From Polytrichum commune (taxonomy: Eukaryota > Streptophyta > Polytrichopsida > Polytrichales > Polytrichaceae): DNA of 64,000 nt. Position 1 is the stretch's first letter. Every line of letters begins with the position of its first letter. A model generated the notes under the pieces. It was given only the letters and a program-made list of their open reading frames with translations. It ran no database searches and was not told the DNA's origin. Position numbers and translations under genes: made by a program. Location: the NCBI GenBank assembly GCA_950295325.1, contig OX485804.1, forward strand, positions 3,472,001 through 3,536,000. The letters are read 5' to 3'. Shown piece after piece: positions 20,694 through 32,770 of the stretch.

Positions 20694-22153
20694 AACTTCT
20701 CTGCTGGGAATTAGACTAGCGCTCGAGAGGCACGCAATTCTCGTGAGCGATTGCGCTTCAAGGTGATATTTCCATACGAGCTCTTACAGGTGTTGATTGT
20801 TGCTGCAGAATTGAGCACAAAATTTAGTGTTTTGCTTTTTCTTGGGTGGTTGAGGCTATTGGGATTTGTGTGAAGGATTTTGGTTCACTACGTTTGGTAC
20901 TGGATTGCTTGAAATTTTTTTGGAGTTGTTCTAATATTTTCTACGATGCCTTCATTGTTTCCCTCCTATACAAGGTTGCATCGTTTTTGGTGATGGTGGT
21001 TTTGTTCTGAAAAAGCTTCAAATGCTTTCCGCACCAATTTGTCTTCCAGTTGATACCGCTCGTTAGCGTCGTGCAAAACCTTCATAATGTGACTTTAGGG
21101 TCTCACTTCTTATGGGTAGCTGGAAATTCTTCAAGATCATAGTTGCTTGTTGGTGAGAGCGCTTGAAATGCTTTGTTTTGTAAGTTAAATGGATCGTCCC
21201 ATCTAGCACGTATCCTTTGTTTTCTACTCTATTTTGGCAGTACTCATATGAAACTGTGTGCTCTCGTTTCGCAGTGGGTGTATTGATATGAAAGTGTTTG
21301 CATTTTTCATGAGACCTTCAGAAAATCTGTTAGAGTTGTCATTGCCTTCATTTGAGCATGTGCTTTGTTTCCCCTTACATAAATCTACTTTGAATTTTGC
21401 ATATTCGACTCATTTATTCTATTTTGCCCAAGTAGCAACTCTCACCCCTTCCTTTATTCACTCTTTTTTGCATCGAACTTTCAGGATGTTACTTGACACT
21501 TCCTTCATGGAATACTCTCGTTACATATCGATGAACTTTGTAGATGGGGAAGATCTCCATACCAATTTGGTGCTACTTTCAAGAAACTTGTCTACAATTT
21601 ACTTTTCGAGCAACAAGTGGAACACACCAACCACATGCTGAAATGTCAGGGTTTCTATAGTGATGATGATAAACAAATGATCATCATCTTTGTAATCTAG
21701 AATATTTTTTATTGCTCCCCTATTGCCGTATAAACAAAGAACTGAATCTTTGGTAGACTCTTGGAATTCCGAACACATTGGGGTTTATATGTTTGCAAAT
21801 TTCTGTCTTCTTCCTCCTTTCTCCACTCAGACTATAGATTTATTTGTTGAGGTTGGTATAATGAACTTAGTTTTTTCTTTTATTTTCTTTTTCTTTTTCT
21901 TTTTTGTCAATCATTTCAAATTATGATTCAAGCAAATTCTCCCACTTTACATCCCAACTGTCCCTTGGAACTTTGCGATGGTAGGAGACATTTGAGGATT
22001 GTGGTTGGAAGGCACGTAAATGGACTGTATGGGACTAAGTGGGACGTTATCTTCTACCACAGGATCCCTATCGAATCTTACGACCTTCATTCTCAACAAA
22101 GTGGGACATCTCTTTGTTCTGATTATTGTGGAACTCATATGCACAAAGGTTTT
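20694..22153. other. Gene-free stretch
   Basis: The longest frame (21258-21641) has no family features and lies in T-rich DNA. I see no supported gene. Confidence 0.3.
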
Positions 22154-22196
22154 CATCATGCAATTCAAATGAGTGCTTTTGGTTTGGAGTAACAAT
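22154..22196 (+). repeat. 43-bp direct repeat flanking the SINE, left copy
   Basis: It is identical to 22571-22613 except for one base. It is much longer than a usual SINE target-site duplication (about 5-20 bp). Confidence 0.85.
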
Positions 22197-22564
22197 TCTA
22201 GATAGATAGATAGAAACTCCAACCCCTTTCAAGCAAGGGGCCGGCGTGAATAAAGTGTCCGTTCGTAATGCCAATGACCCGATGCCCACTGGACAAGGGG
22301 ACATTGGGACAAATACTACTCTCCCCTTTCGAGGATGGACACTATAGTGACACACTATACAAGTCCCTAGCTAGCCACTAGTGCCTTGAAGATACCGGAC
22401 ATGATATCCCTCCAAAGGGCTTTGAGGTACCCATACAACAAGGTCCAAGGACCCCCCATCATAGTTGGGTGGACTAAGGTGGTGAGCACCACACCGGCAT
22501 GGGGAATAGAACCCACAACCTCCTCATTGGGGGCCATGAGCCTAACCACCAAGCCAAGGCCCGT
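22197..22564 (-). mobile_element. tRNA-derived SINE
   Basis: On the minus strand the 5' end has a pol III A box TGGCTTGGTGG (22556-22546) and a B box GGTTCTATTCC (22513-22503), 32 bases apart as in tRNA-like promoters. The body runs to a simple-repeat tail, (CTAT)n on this strand, at about 22212-22198. It is flanked by a 43-bp direct repeat (22154-22196 and 22571-22613, one mismatch). It has no coding capacity and would depend on LINE enzymes. The tRNA source cannot be named by eye. Confidence 0.8.
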
Positions 22565-22570
22565 GGTTTA

Positions 22571-22613
22571 CATCATGCAATTCAAATGAGTGCTTTTGAT
22601 TTGGAGTAACAAT
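22571..22613 (+). repeat. 43-bp direct repeat flanking the SINE, right copy
   Basis: Partner of 22154-22196. It starts CATCATGCAATTC. Confidence 0.85.
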
Positions 22614-23640
22614 CCCATGTATGATACGGGGCATATTTCAAGTTTCAATTTTTGATATACTTTGTACCATTTGCTTTGTACTTCAAATCAAGGAGTTATC
22701 TTTCAATGACAATTTGGGAGGTTCTTTACTAGCTGAACTTGGACAATTGGTTGCACTCTAAATTTTATAAGCTCCCTGTGGTGTCTATTTTTTAGTCTAT
22801 TTCGCTCAAATAAAAGTTAGATGTGAATGGAACACTTTTTGAGTCAAAATAGCTTAAAACAGATGGTAGGAATGAGGCTATTGACTTGAGGTGACGAAAA
22901 AACAGTTGGAAAGGACCATAGTCTAATTTTAGAGGATATCAGCTTCGAGGCTGGAAGGGAGAGAGTAGTTATAGAAGAGGAGGCAAACTTGAGAAAGCAC
23001 ATCCATTCAGTTATAGAAGTTTTTTTTCCAAAAGCTACCCTTGAAAGCTATCGAGAGATTCGCTTAGGCCGGAGAGGAGAGATTCCTCCTGAGCCAGACC
23101 ATAGTCTATGAGTGTTTTTGTGTTTTCTTTATCGAGCAGTAAAGGATTGAATTGTCGCAAGAATTACTACTGAATCACAAAATTGTGTCGAATACGAACC
23201 TCGGAACTTTGCTGTGGACTATCATGTGTTTCTTCTTCTCTGTAAATGAATGCAGTATATAAGTGTTTATTTTTCTCCTGGAACTGCAACCAATTTGTAT
23301 GACATTATTGTTTCCATTCCATTTCAAGACATGGTCTAATTTCAATATTTTATTCATTTGTTTCTTGGACAGAAATGTAGGTCATGACAATGGTCTGTAT
23401 TATGTTGGTGATAATTGAATAGTGTTTAAGCGTATAACTGAGTGGCATCGTCCACGAAAAAAACCTCCTTGCCCCGGGTAAGTGCTAATCTCGGTGTCCA
23501 CACCCTGTTCAGTGCGTTGTGGCTTAGGCTATGTTTGAGTTCCAAATATGAATTTTTATTAATATCATAGGTGCGCGAATGCATGTATTAATAAAAAATT
23601 AAATGTAGCATATTTAAATGAGCAATCAAATTCCCTGATG
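22614..23640. other. Gene-free stretch
   Basis: AT-rich with a few purine-rich segments (22940-23100). No gene or repeat recognised. Confidence 0.35.
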
Positions 23641-23659
23641 TGCGATCATGGCACGTGCA

Positions 23660-24082
23660 GTGGGACTTCACAACTGATCCAAAATAGTTGTACCCCCAGT
23701 ATCCTCCCTACGGCTATGCCCCCCCCCCTACATGCATCCATTCCACACCTATCCGCCGCCGCCCACCTCTTCATATGCACCACCTCCGCCATCATGGGAT
23801 GCCACCCCCCCTATGCTGCAATCGTATCCGCACACCGGATATGAACGCCCGTACGGAAGACATTCCAGTCGCACATGACATACGCGATCTGGCAGTCCAC
23901 CTATAGGCTCCAGCGACTCTGGAAGAAGCAAAGAACATGAAGGGATGGGTGAGAAGCATCGCGACAGGACGGTTCGAGGGAATGCCAGTGAGACCCCTAT
24001 GGGCACCACGTCTATGCCCACGACAGCCAAGGACGACAATGACTGTTGCTGGAGTGACTCCTACAACATCTCCTACGCCATC
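23660..24082 (+). pseudogene. Decayed Pro/Tyr-rich gene, upstream part
   Basis: After a CAG acceptor-like site near 23660 one can read WDFTTDPK, then TAG (23685), then a Pro/Tyr-rich stretch (LYPQYPPYGYAPPP). The 10-base C run at 23719-23728 shifts the frame. The text resumes as YMHPFHTYPPPPTSSYAPPP and then an Arg/Ser-rich part with a TGA (about 23877). It continues with hydrophilic text to TAA near 24085, next to a GT donor-like site. No family is recognised. It may be one gene with 24871-25645. Confidence 0.35.
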
Positions 24083-24870
24083 GCTTAAGGTAACACCCCA
24101 GCGAATGTTTGGAGTTTTAAGTTTCCCTGAATAGTTAGATTGACCGCAAGTTAAAAAAATTTGAATTGAACAACCCAATTTTTTTTTCCTAGGCTCTGGG
24201 CATCAACTATGTATATGGTAAAATTAAATGAAGCAACAGAAGTTGACGAACATAGAAAAAAAATCCATGTAGTTGAGAATTGATAGACTACTTGGAATGA
24301 GGTAGTGATATTTCAGAGGTCGGGCAAGTGTGACTATATATGTGTGAAGAGTGAAACAAAATTACAGGACATCCAGATTGGAAATAACACGTATTGAAAA
24401 TAAAGTAAACAAGACCCAATAGTAAATAATTTTGTGTAGAGGTTAAATGCACTTATGTTGCGGACCTAGAGGGCTTAAGGAGCGTAGCAGTTAAGTGACT
24501 TGCAGGTGTCCAGCCTGCGTGCAATATTTGAATTTACAGAACGTCTTGTAACTAATTTTTGGTCGTAAGGATGTTCGTGGTACGTGACATATTGGTATGG
24601 AATGCGTACAAATTTGTAAAATATCAGCTTTCCATGTGAATGTGGCTATCCGTATTCGGGCTACTTTCCATACCTCCTACCATGATGGTTGCAATGCTAT
24701 TTATCCCGTTTTTTGCCATTGCTTTTTGCAATGGTATGTACCTCGTTTCGTCACTAATAGCTAAATTGGAGAATGTGACATAGTGAACACATCCAGAAAC
24801 AATTGGGACCCATAATGTTTCTTTATGTATTGTACTTCTTGGGGCAACATGGTTGTTCAATTTCTTGTAC
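24083..24870. other. Spacer between two decayed coding parts
   Basis: AT-rich. It could be an intron of the decayed gene. Nothing else is recognised. Confidence 0.3.
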
Positions 24871-25645
24871 AGTCGCGTTCACACAACTCGAAGATGATGA
24901 TGTGCCGCTCTCCCAGATTTTCCGACATGGTGGTCCTCTTGTGGAGGGAGCCGATGATGAACATGACAAATAGGTAGACCAATGCGTCAGAAGTTCGCAA
25001 CCGCATGTCGAAAAACTTCTCGGTACTCTGCAAGGAAGGATAGCCGCTGTGGAGGCAGCACTGGCTAGTGCGATGCGTGGAATATCTAACATTTTAAGTT
25101 CTATATCTGACATAAAAAACCATTTAGTCCGGGAGGCCAGTGCCGAAACGACCGATGAGGTGGACGGTATGGAGCCCAAACATGCGGAAGTGGCCACGGC
25201 AAGCCCCTCGCAACAGCCGATGCATGTTAAGATAGATGATGTGGCACATGCAAGCGTGGATATGGGGACCCCGTGCAACACAGCGAAACAGTCACTGCCA
25301 CATAGGCACGTCATACGTGGGGCATCATTTTCTAACCCTGTTGTGTTGCAGGGGGACGTGTCCAACAAAAGCGAAGAGAACAACAAAGTACGTGCTCGAG
25401 TTAGCCCACCACAGGACAGCCCAGCGAAAATGGTGCTTACCAATCCTCATAAACGTTTAGTTCCAGTTGAGGGTAGAATGGCCGTGTGTAGATCCTCTAA
25501 TTCAAAGGGCACGGCAGTTGCGAACCCCACTGCTGGATCCTCATGTCGAACGCAAAAGTATAAAGACCCGCCTGGGAACGAGGATGCTGTAGACTTTAGA
25601 CGCACTACCGAAACCCACATCAAAGTCCCGGTATTGCAGCCCTGA
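24871..25645 (+). pseudogene. Unrecognised coding remnant, downstream part
   Basis: One frame runs from about 24871 to TGA at 25643, broken by TAG at about 24972. It reads FTQLEDDDVPLSQIFRHGG, then after the stop VEKLLGTLQGRIAAVEAALA, a likely amphipathic helix or coiled coil. This is followed by an acidic, Ser/Pro-rich region. The longest open part is 25049-25645 (198 codons). The GC content is higher than in the surroundings, as in genuine coding DNA. No family recognised; a host gene relic or a transposon accessory protein are options. Confidence 0.4.
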
Positions 25646-28600
25646 AATAATACAGTGAGTGCCTCGATTCCATTCTGCACTTGTTATTTGAAAAAATAAT
25701 TTTCCCGTACCCCGAACTAAGCGGCCATATGGTGGGTGTAGACTCCGCTTAGGCATGGCACACACTGTTGGGTGTTGCACCCCGGATTTCCCAACAAAGT
25801 CGTTGGTGAGGCAAGGGCGGGGATCAACAACAAATCTCGCAGTCATCATCTAAAAATGGTATCGCATTGCAAGGACGGCCAATAATACATATTTTTTAAG
25901 AAAATATATCGCTATGATATTCCTTTTTTTCCCGGATGATACAAATATTGGACCCCTCAAAATGTGCGATAAGGTATTGTGGGCTTCCGGGAAACCTGGA
26001 TAGTGGGTGAGGCGGCCATCCAAGCACCTTTGGGAGAAATGTTTGCCGAGACCCACGGAGGTAGCATAGTTAGGTTGGGCTAATTGGATGTTTAGGACGC
26101 TAACTATAACATTTACACTCATAAGACTTTCGAACCTTAGAAAATGTTAATTGTGAACTAAAAATAAACACAATTCAATCATTTCGCTTGGAAACCAAGG
26201 AGGTGCCTACTTTACCTCATGCATGGCACCGGTCTTGAGGGCTCAATGGATGAAATCTTAATAAATCATATTATATTTATATATTATTTTGTTAAACCTT
26301 GAATATTCTAATCTAATGTTCATGATCGTCTTCAGATAATTAAGGTGGATAATTACACGGGTTATAATGTGATTACGAAACTTATAGATGTTTTAGAATG
26401 AAAACAAGTGATCTTAAAATATTTGTTGTAATGTTCCATACATTTATGTTAGCTGGCCCATTCTTTTATATTTTTCTAAAATCAATGATGCATGAATAAA
26501 AAAATGGAGGCCAAGAAAATTAATCTCATTGTAGCAAACACTTGACAAAATATAACTCAGAATGACGATTATAAGTCCAGAAAATTCACCAACTATAGTA
26601 AAAGATTTTTTTGTAATTGGTTGCATATTGAGTTGAAAATGTGAATCGGAAGATATGTTGTGATAATTTATCATATGCTAGAAAATTCAATTTGTTGGTA
26701 GTTATGATTAAATCATATATATCTTTGGTTATTAATGGCATTTAAAGTGTTCATTAATTTCTTCAACATCTTCAGAAGATTATATGAAAATATCAATACA
26801 CTTTTTAATATTGTATTGTATCACCTTCAATTTAAAAATTATAATTTTTTTATTAATGTGGATGTAATTATTTTTATGTTAAAAACATATTTTTCATTGC
26901 TCATGGCTCTTACATGATATTAATTATTTTCAAAATGATTATTTTAGATTTTCTACTCAAATGCTATTATGTTGAATTTTACATGTTGAGTATCTAAAAT
27001 ATTAGATGACTTTCATATATTGAATGGATATCATTTTAATATTATTAGATTCATATGAATGGTTGGAATTTACATGCTCAAATAGAATGTTGAATTTAAT
27101 CCAATGCTATAATATTGAATTATATTTACCCTCCTAATTGTATTTGTTTTCATGTTGGAATGCTGAAATATTGGAAGATTAAAATGCTATAAGACATGTT
27201 GGATTCTTTTTATCTTTTTTCATATTCTTGCTAACACTAAATTCAAACATGTAACTTGTACATACTACCATAGTTGATATGTAGTGTTTGAGTTTATATT
27301 TCATGTTTTTTTTATAGGGTTATTGATATTTAGTGTAAACATTTGTATTTAGTGTATCAAACACTAAATATCCTATTTAGTATAGTGGTCTCACTTGTTG
27401 GTGTAGTGCATGTACATTTGTGTCAATTGGTGGGGACTCATCTTCCATTCCAATTCTACAAATAAGTGCAACATTTTTCTCCGCCTCCGGTTTTTTGACA
27501 TCTTCATAGTTGTCTAAGTTCACCTAGAGATCTTTGTCCATATGATTTCCAAGGTTTGCTTCAAAGGTACCTTCTTCCATGTGAGCCTAGACACCCTCCA
27601 TATCATCATCCTGATCTAGTGGTTGTTGAACATCATCCGCTTCCATGTTTTCTTCTCTTATTTCAATATGCCCTTCTACGCCAAATGCTTTGTCACTCTC
27701 ATTGGTGTTTTGCTATTGAGTCTTCAGACAATGGCATTGTGTTTCACTACGCTTGCCCTACAATGGTCCTCATGTTCGTTGTGACATATGGGACCCACCA
27801 ACCCCGTCATTTTTTCTGCATTCATAGGCTTGGCCACCGTTCTTCATTTTGAGAGCCTCCTTTCTTCATGTAGATGCAACTTTTGGAATTGTCTTATCAC
27901 CCCATCATTTTCCACTCTATTTTTTTTTGTCTAGGGTTTAGAATTTTTCCCGTCTGCTTATTTACACACTTTCTAATGATTTGGGGCTATTTATAACTTT
28001 TTCTAAGCTTTTGAACTTGAATGCCTTTTTTTAGGATTGTCTTCTCCCTAATGATGATCAATGGCCATCTTGACAAAACACACAATGCCACACAATTGGA
28101 CAAAGGTTCTCTGGTGTCCATTATAAAGATATCCTCCTCGTGTCTTGGGTTAAATTCACAGTTTTACTCGGTTTCTAGCATGTTTTGACATATAAGTACT
28201 TGTTGTAGTTACTTGGCTCCCCCTACTCTAGTGGCATTTGACAATGCAATTATGTGTCCTATTTATTTAGTGAAGTCGTTGTCATATGGGTATCACCATC
28301 ATTCCCATGCTCTAGCATGCCACCATGCCCATTCATTTCATTAATGTAGCATTAATTAATTAAATGACCAACTACATATTTCTCCAAAAAGGTTGTCGAT
28401 TGTTAGGGATGTGTTGTGAGTTATTATTGTTATTGGTCGTATGTGGTTAGATTCCATTGGTGTTACGTTGGGCCTCTAGTCGCATCCAATGTTGATTTTA
28501 AAAAGATGGTTTTCAAGCTATTGTACATCACTTCCGTTTGCCCACCTTACTTAACCTATGCCTGCACCATTTTTTATTCCTTCAAATCTTTGAACTTATC

Positions 28601-29771
28601 TCATTCAATCATTCCAACACCTCTGATGATAGACATGGGATTCTAAACAACTTGAGCTTCAATGTCTATTACTTTACAAAGTAATTGCATTGCCATTTGC
28701 ACCTTCACCTCCACATGGATATATTTTCCTTCCCTACAACTTTTTTTTTTTTTTTCTTCACTGGTTCAATTTCTACTCTTTGATAGGTTGCACGTCCCAA
28801 AATGGCCCACCATGAGAATGTGCAAGATAAACTCCTCTTCTCTCAAATGCTTAGTATGCCAACACACTCGCACTCTCGTGGGACCATCCCATTATGTGCC
28901 TCTTTTGCAGATGTGTATGAGGATTTGAGCCTTCCCAACCCCAACATGGACGATGCACAAGTACATATACCTTTGGAATTCCTTGACAAATGCGTTTGTT
29001 TGCTTCATGTGGATGTAGTTCCTTGCTTCATACCTTTTGGGAAGTCGTGCAAGTGAAGGTTAGTGAATACTTTATGGTTGGGTCTTTTCATCTAAAATTA
29101 CATATAATTGTTGTCTCCAGGGACACTATGGGTTATTTGGAGTCCATTACTAGTTTCATTATGTATCCGTTATTAGGAGTGGTTTTCTCCTTCCAACCTC
29201 ATTTTGGAGCCTCATTGAGGTTGCCACGTAGGGGTTACGAGGTTTCATCTTTCTACATAGGCCTTTCAATGTTTTCCTCAAGCATGGACTATTATAACAT
29301 GGAGGTTCACTCAATCGAGATTTGAAAATGGCCCATGGCCAAGAACCAAGGCCGCATGTAATTATCTGAATGGACAAGCAAAGACCAGCCAACGAACCAA
29401 GCCGAAACAATAGGAGTGTTGACCTTTTGTAAAAACGTTGCGCTCGGGTGATGGGGGTCACCAATGATTATAACAAAGGCACTACTGCTCAAAGGGCTCG
29501 AGGCTTACTTGACAACAATACTGTATTTGAATTATGATTGCTCTTATGTAACCAAGAGGGACCACCCTCTAAGCATTAAAACCAAAAACCCAATGCATCG
29601 TCCGAAAAAAGTTGGGTTTTTCCCACCCTTGCTCTGCCCTTGGTGCGGGCCCTTACGCACACAATGACCCCTCCTTGGGCATTATTTTCTGGCGGGCCCC
29701 GCCACTGGCACAGCTGGCGGAAACGGGTTGGTCCTTCCCCTTTCACAAACCTTGGCTCATGTAACGTGAGG
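25646..29771. other. Long gene-free, AT-rich stretch
   Basis: Contains a perfect 10-bp-stem hairpin (27346-27370, TATTTAGTGT/ACACTAAATA) and a poly-T run (about 28741-28756). Many short frames are present (for example 28802-29056), but none has family features. GC content rises after 29640 into the ASF1 copy B promoter. Confidence 0.35.
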
Positions 29772-29846
29772 GCTCTGCCCTTCTCCCGCCCCCGCGCGCT
29801 GCCAAGTTGCTACGAAATTCTCCCGCGCGTTTTGGCCTTACGAAAA

Positions 29847-29854
29847 TTTCCCGC
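29847..29854 (+). promoter_or_regulatory. E2F-type site TTTCCCGC upstream of ASF1 copy B
   Basis: It lies in a segment (ACGAAAATTTCCCGCGCTCG) that copy A lacks. Copy A has its own TTTCCCGC at a different place (11264). Confidence 0.5.
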
Positions 29855-31021
29855 GCTCGTTGGCCCTCGCCAGAGGTTTTTGTCAAGGTTCGTCTGCCTG
29901 TGAGGAGGATAGGGTCACAACTCCAGTCTTTAGGGTGGGAGCCTCTCGTTGGATTGCATCATTCCGCGGGCTTCAGTTTCGTGTCTCCCTGTGATTCTCT
30001 CCCTCTGCTTGCTGCCACATTGCCGCCAATTCCGTCCCGCGCTTTTTGCCCAGTTTCTCCTCAGCTTCTCTTGTTAGTGAGGTCGGGGGAAGTCTGTTCG
30101 ATTGTGTCATTTTCATTGTGATGTTCTGTTTCGCGGCTCCAGACGCGCTGTTTCTGCATTGCTAGTTTGTGGAGGTTTGTGCCAGTGGCGTGGATCGCTT
30201 GGGACGTTGTGTGAGGGGCAGGGTAAGAGCACGCACCCTGATTTAGGGTTTGTGAAAAGTGCTATGATTGTTTGACATAAGCTTTGGTAGAATGGTTGAA
30301 ACGGTAAGCGTTGGAAGTGTGTTCAGAAAGCATCCTTCTTACTTCGAAATAAGATATGGTAGATTGCTTGAAATCTTTGGAATTGTGTTTAGGAAGCTTC
30401 GTTTTCCTCTGATTTGCTCTTGAGTTCATTCATATGTGGTCTTCTTGGTGCACATCGACCAATGTGGACGTTGTTTCGAAAATGCACCAATCTGTGAACT
30501 CTTCCAAGTAGTATCGAATTCATTGCTACATCAATTACATCCACTCTGGATGGGTTTGGGATTGTCATTTTGATCCACCTTTTGTTTAAATGATGAGTTT
30601 GAGGGTCTGAAAGCCCTTACGTCTTCTTAATGCTTCAAGATTGCAGATGATTCAGCAGCCTAGTCTATTTCTGAGGCCCGCTTATTCTGAGTCTTTGTTC
30701 TTGTCTCCAGGATTTCACCATTGGTACAGAAATACCAATGAACAGCATTTTGCATCACCCTGGCAGCAGCGTGTTGCGGAAGCTTCGCAAGCATTGACGT
30801 GTTGGCCTTGGTCTCTATGAGGAGTTTTCAGATCCATTTCAGATCATGGCGTTATTGGTCTGTGTAATCGGAGGATGGAACTAGATAAGCAGCTTCCAAA
30901 GGTGGACATGTTAGAAGCGTGTGCGTTACGCGAGGCTTAGACTGCTTTACGGAAGACTCGTGGGTGTGCAGTGCCAGTATTTTGGGTAGGAGTAAAGACA
31001 GCTCGATAAGCAGAGGAGACA

Positions 31022-32067
31022 ATGAGTGCAGTTAATGTGACCAATGTAACGGTGCTCGACAATCCGTCGATGTTCCTGAATCCTTTCCAATTTGAGATCT
31101 CATACGAATGCCTCGTCCCTTTGAATGACGGTCAGTGTTCCTTTTCTACCTCGTTGGAGATGTCAGCGCTTTATTTGCTATATGGGTAGTCTGTGTTAGA
31201 TTTATTCTGAGTCGCAACTATATTTGATCTGAAGTTTGCAGAATTGCAAGTGATAGGCAGCTGCATAAGAATGTATTATACGTAGCCCTATTTCTGATGG
31301 AGACTCTGGCGCTGCAGATCTTGAATGGAAGTTGATATACGTGGGATCTGCCGAGGATGAGAAGTACGATCAAGTGTTGGAAAGTGTGATGGTTGGTCCT
31401 GTAAATATTGGCAACTATAGGTTTGTTTTTCAGGTAAGTCTGGTTCTTGTCAATTTTTCTCCTGTCAATTGTCGTGCATCGCATTGTGTATGATGAGTGA
31501 ATTGGAGAAGCAAATTCGTCTCTTTCGAAGAGTACAGGTAGATGGGTCGTGGTTCATCAGTGTAGGTCTCCTGGAAATAACCTGGCTGCTACGACCTGGT
31601 CGTCGTCAGATCCCGTGTGTATTCTTGATATTTAGTGTGTTTGAGGCGGGCTCCTGAAGATTTGCAATGATGTACAGGCTGATCCGCCCGAACCAGCTAA
31701 CATTCCGGAGGAGGACATAATTGGAGTGACCGTGCTGTTGTTGACATGCTCATACATGGGGCAGGAGTTCATAAGGGTTGGTTACTATGTGAGCAATGAG
31801 TATGTGGATGAGCACCTGCGTGAGGAACCACCTGCGAAACTCCTCATCAACAGGGTGCAGCGAAACATCCTTGCCGACAAACCACGGGTCACAAAGTTTC
31901 CTATCGTGTTTAGTGCACCGGCTCCTCAAACGACAGACCAAGTGACACCTGTGGACAATTTTCCTGTTGTCTACAATGCTCCACCTCCTCTCACTGATAT
32001 CATAGTAGATGAGGAACTTGAGGAGGGTGTGATAGTAAAGGAACTTGAAGCAGGTTATGCACTTTGA
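31022..32067 (+). CDS. ASF1: Histone chaperone ASF1, copy B
   Basis: Three exons: 31022-31130, 31318-31433 and 31678-32067, with exon 1 and 2 lengths equal to copy A, encoding 204 aa. The core is the same protein as copy A; I find only two silent base changes across residues 1-155. The same H3-H4-binding residues are present (D54, D88, V94, R108). Intron 2 is identical to that of copy A by eye. The tail differs: four residues missing after QTTDQV, several substitutions (PPPLTDI versus PPSLSNP), and a C-terminal extension EAGYAL because copy A's stop codon reads GAA here. The gene looks intact and likely functional. The tail and the promoter are where the two copies could differ in partner choice or timing. 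Confidence 0.96.
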
Positions 32068-32770
32068 GAATGGGTCTCTTGCATCGCAGACCAGTATTCT
32101 TTATATCTTCAGAAAGGAGGGAACCGAAGTCTGTCTGTTTTATGACGAAGTCCTTGTGAAGAACATTTTAGCTTTAATGCCACCTGTATTTTGAAGGTGT
32201 AGGAGTAGTGTGAGAGAATAGGAAGTAGGGCATTTCGACGATGTGGGGTCCTGTAGATTAGCTTAGCACACAACTGTAGACAACTGTAAATTTTTGGTTG
32301 TACTCTTTAAAATTGACCAAATATAATTTGGTAGCCTCAGCATCAGCAAACATGCAACCACACTAAGATTGCCTTTTTGTCCCTCGGTAGGAGTAGACGA
32401 GTTTCTCTAGAATAATTGTTGATTATTAGAGTCTTTGGTGACCTGATGCTTTGGTTGATTCCTCGCATCTCCTGCAGGGCAATATTCTTAACTCATGTTT
32501 GTGTAAGTTTCCACAGGTGCAAGTCATTATTGTCGTATCAGCAATGTGATTTGTGCTTATGCATTAGTGAGGGTGGTACTCAGTTACCCACTCTAACATG
32601 CACAATTCACTATTTAGTATCGATACTAATTAGTATGAATGTGGATATGAATTATCTCTTGCATCGATTATGCACCTAGAATTGTGAGACTTTCGTTTGT
32701 ACATCATAGCAGTGACATTCTTAGGAGAATTAGCATAGAATACTTGAGGAAACCGAAGGTACAAAACTTT

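Larger units (their letters stand above)
29772..32770 (+). repeat. Duplicated ASF1 block, copy B
   Basis: Partner of 11015-14340, same orientation. Compared with copy A it lacks a stretch before the gene (about 11580-11800) and some 3' flank. Confidence 0.88.

Noticed and set aside
21258-21641. 127-codon plus-strand frame
   Set aside because: Composition is that of T-rich non-coding DNA. No domains and no splice context.
22940-23110. Possible tRNA or snRNA gene
   Set aside because: No A/B box spacing or cloverleaf could be drawn.
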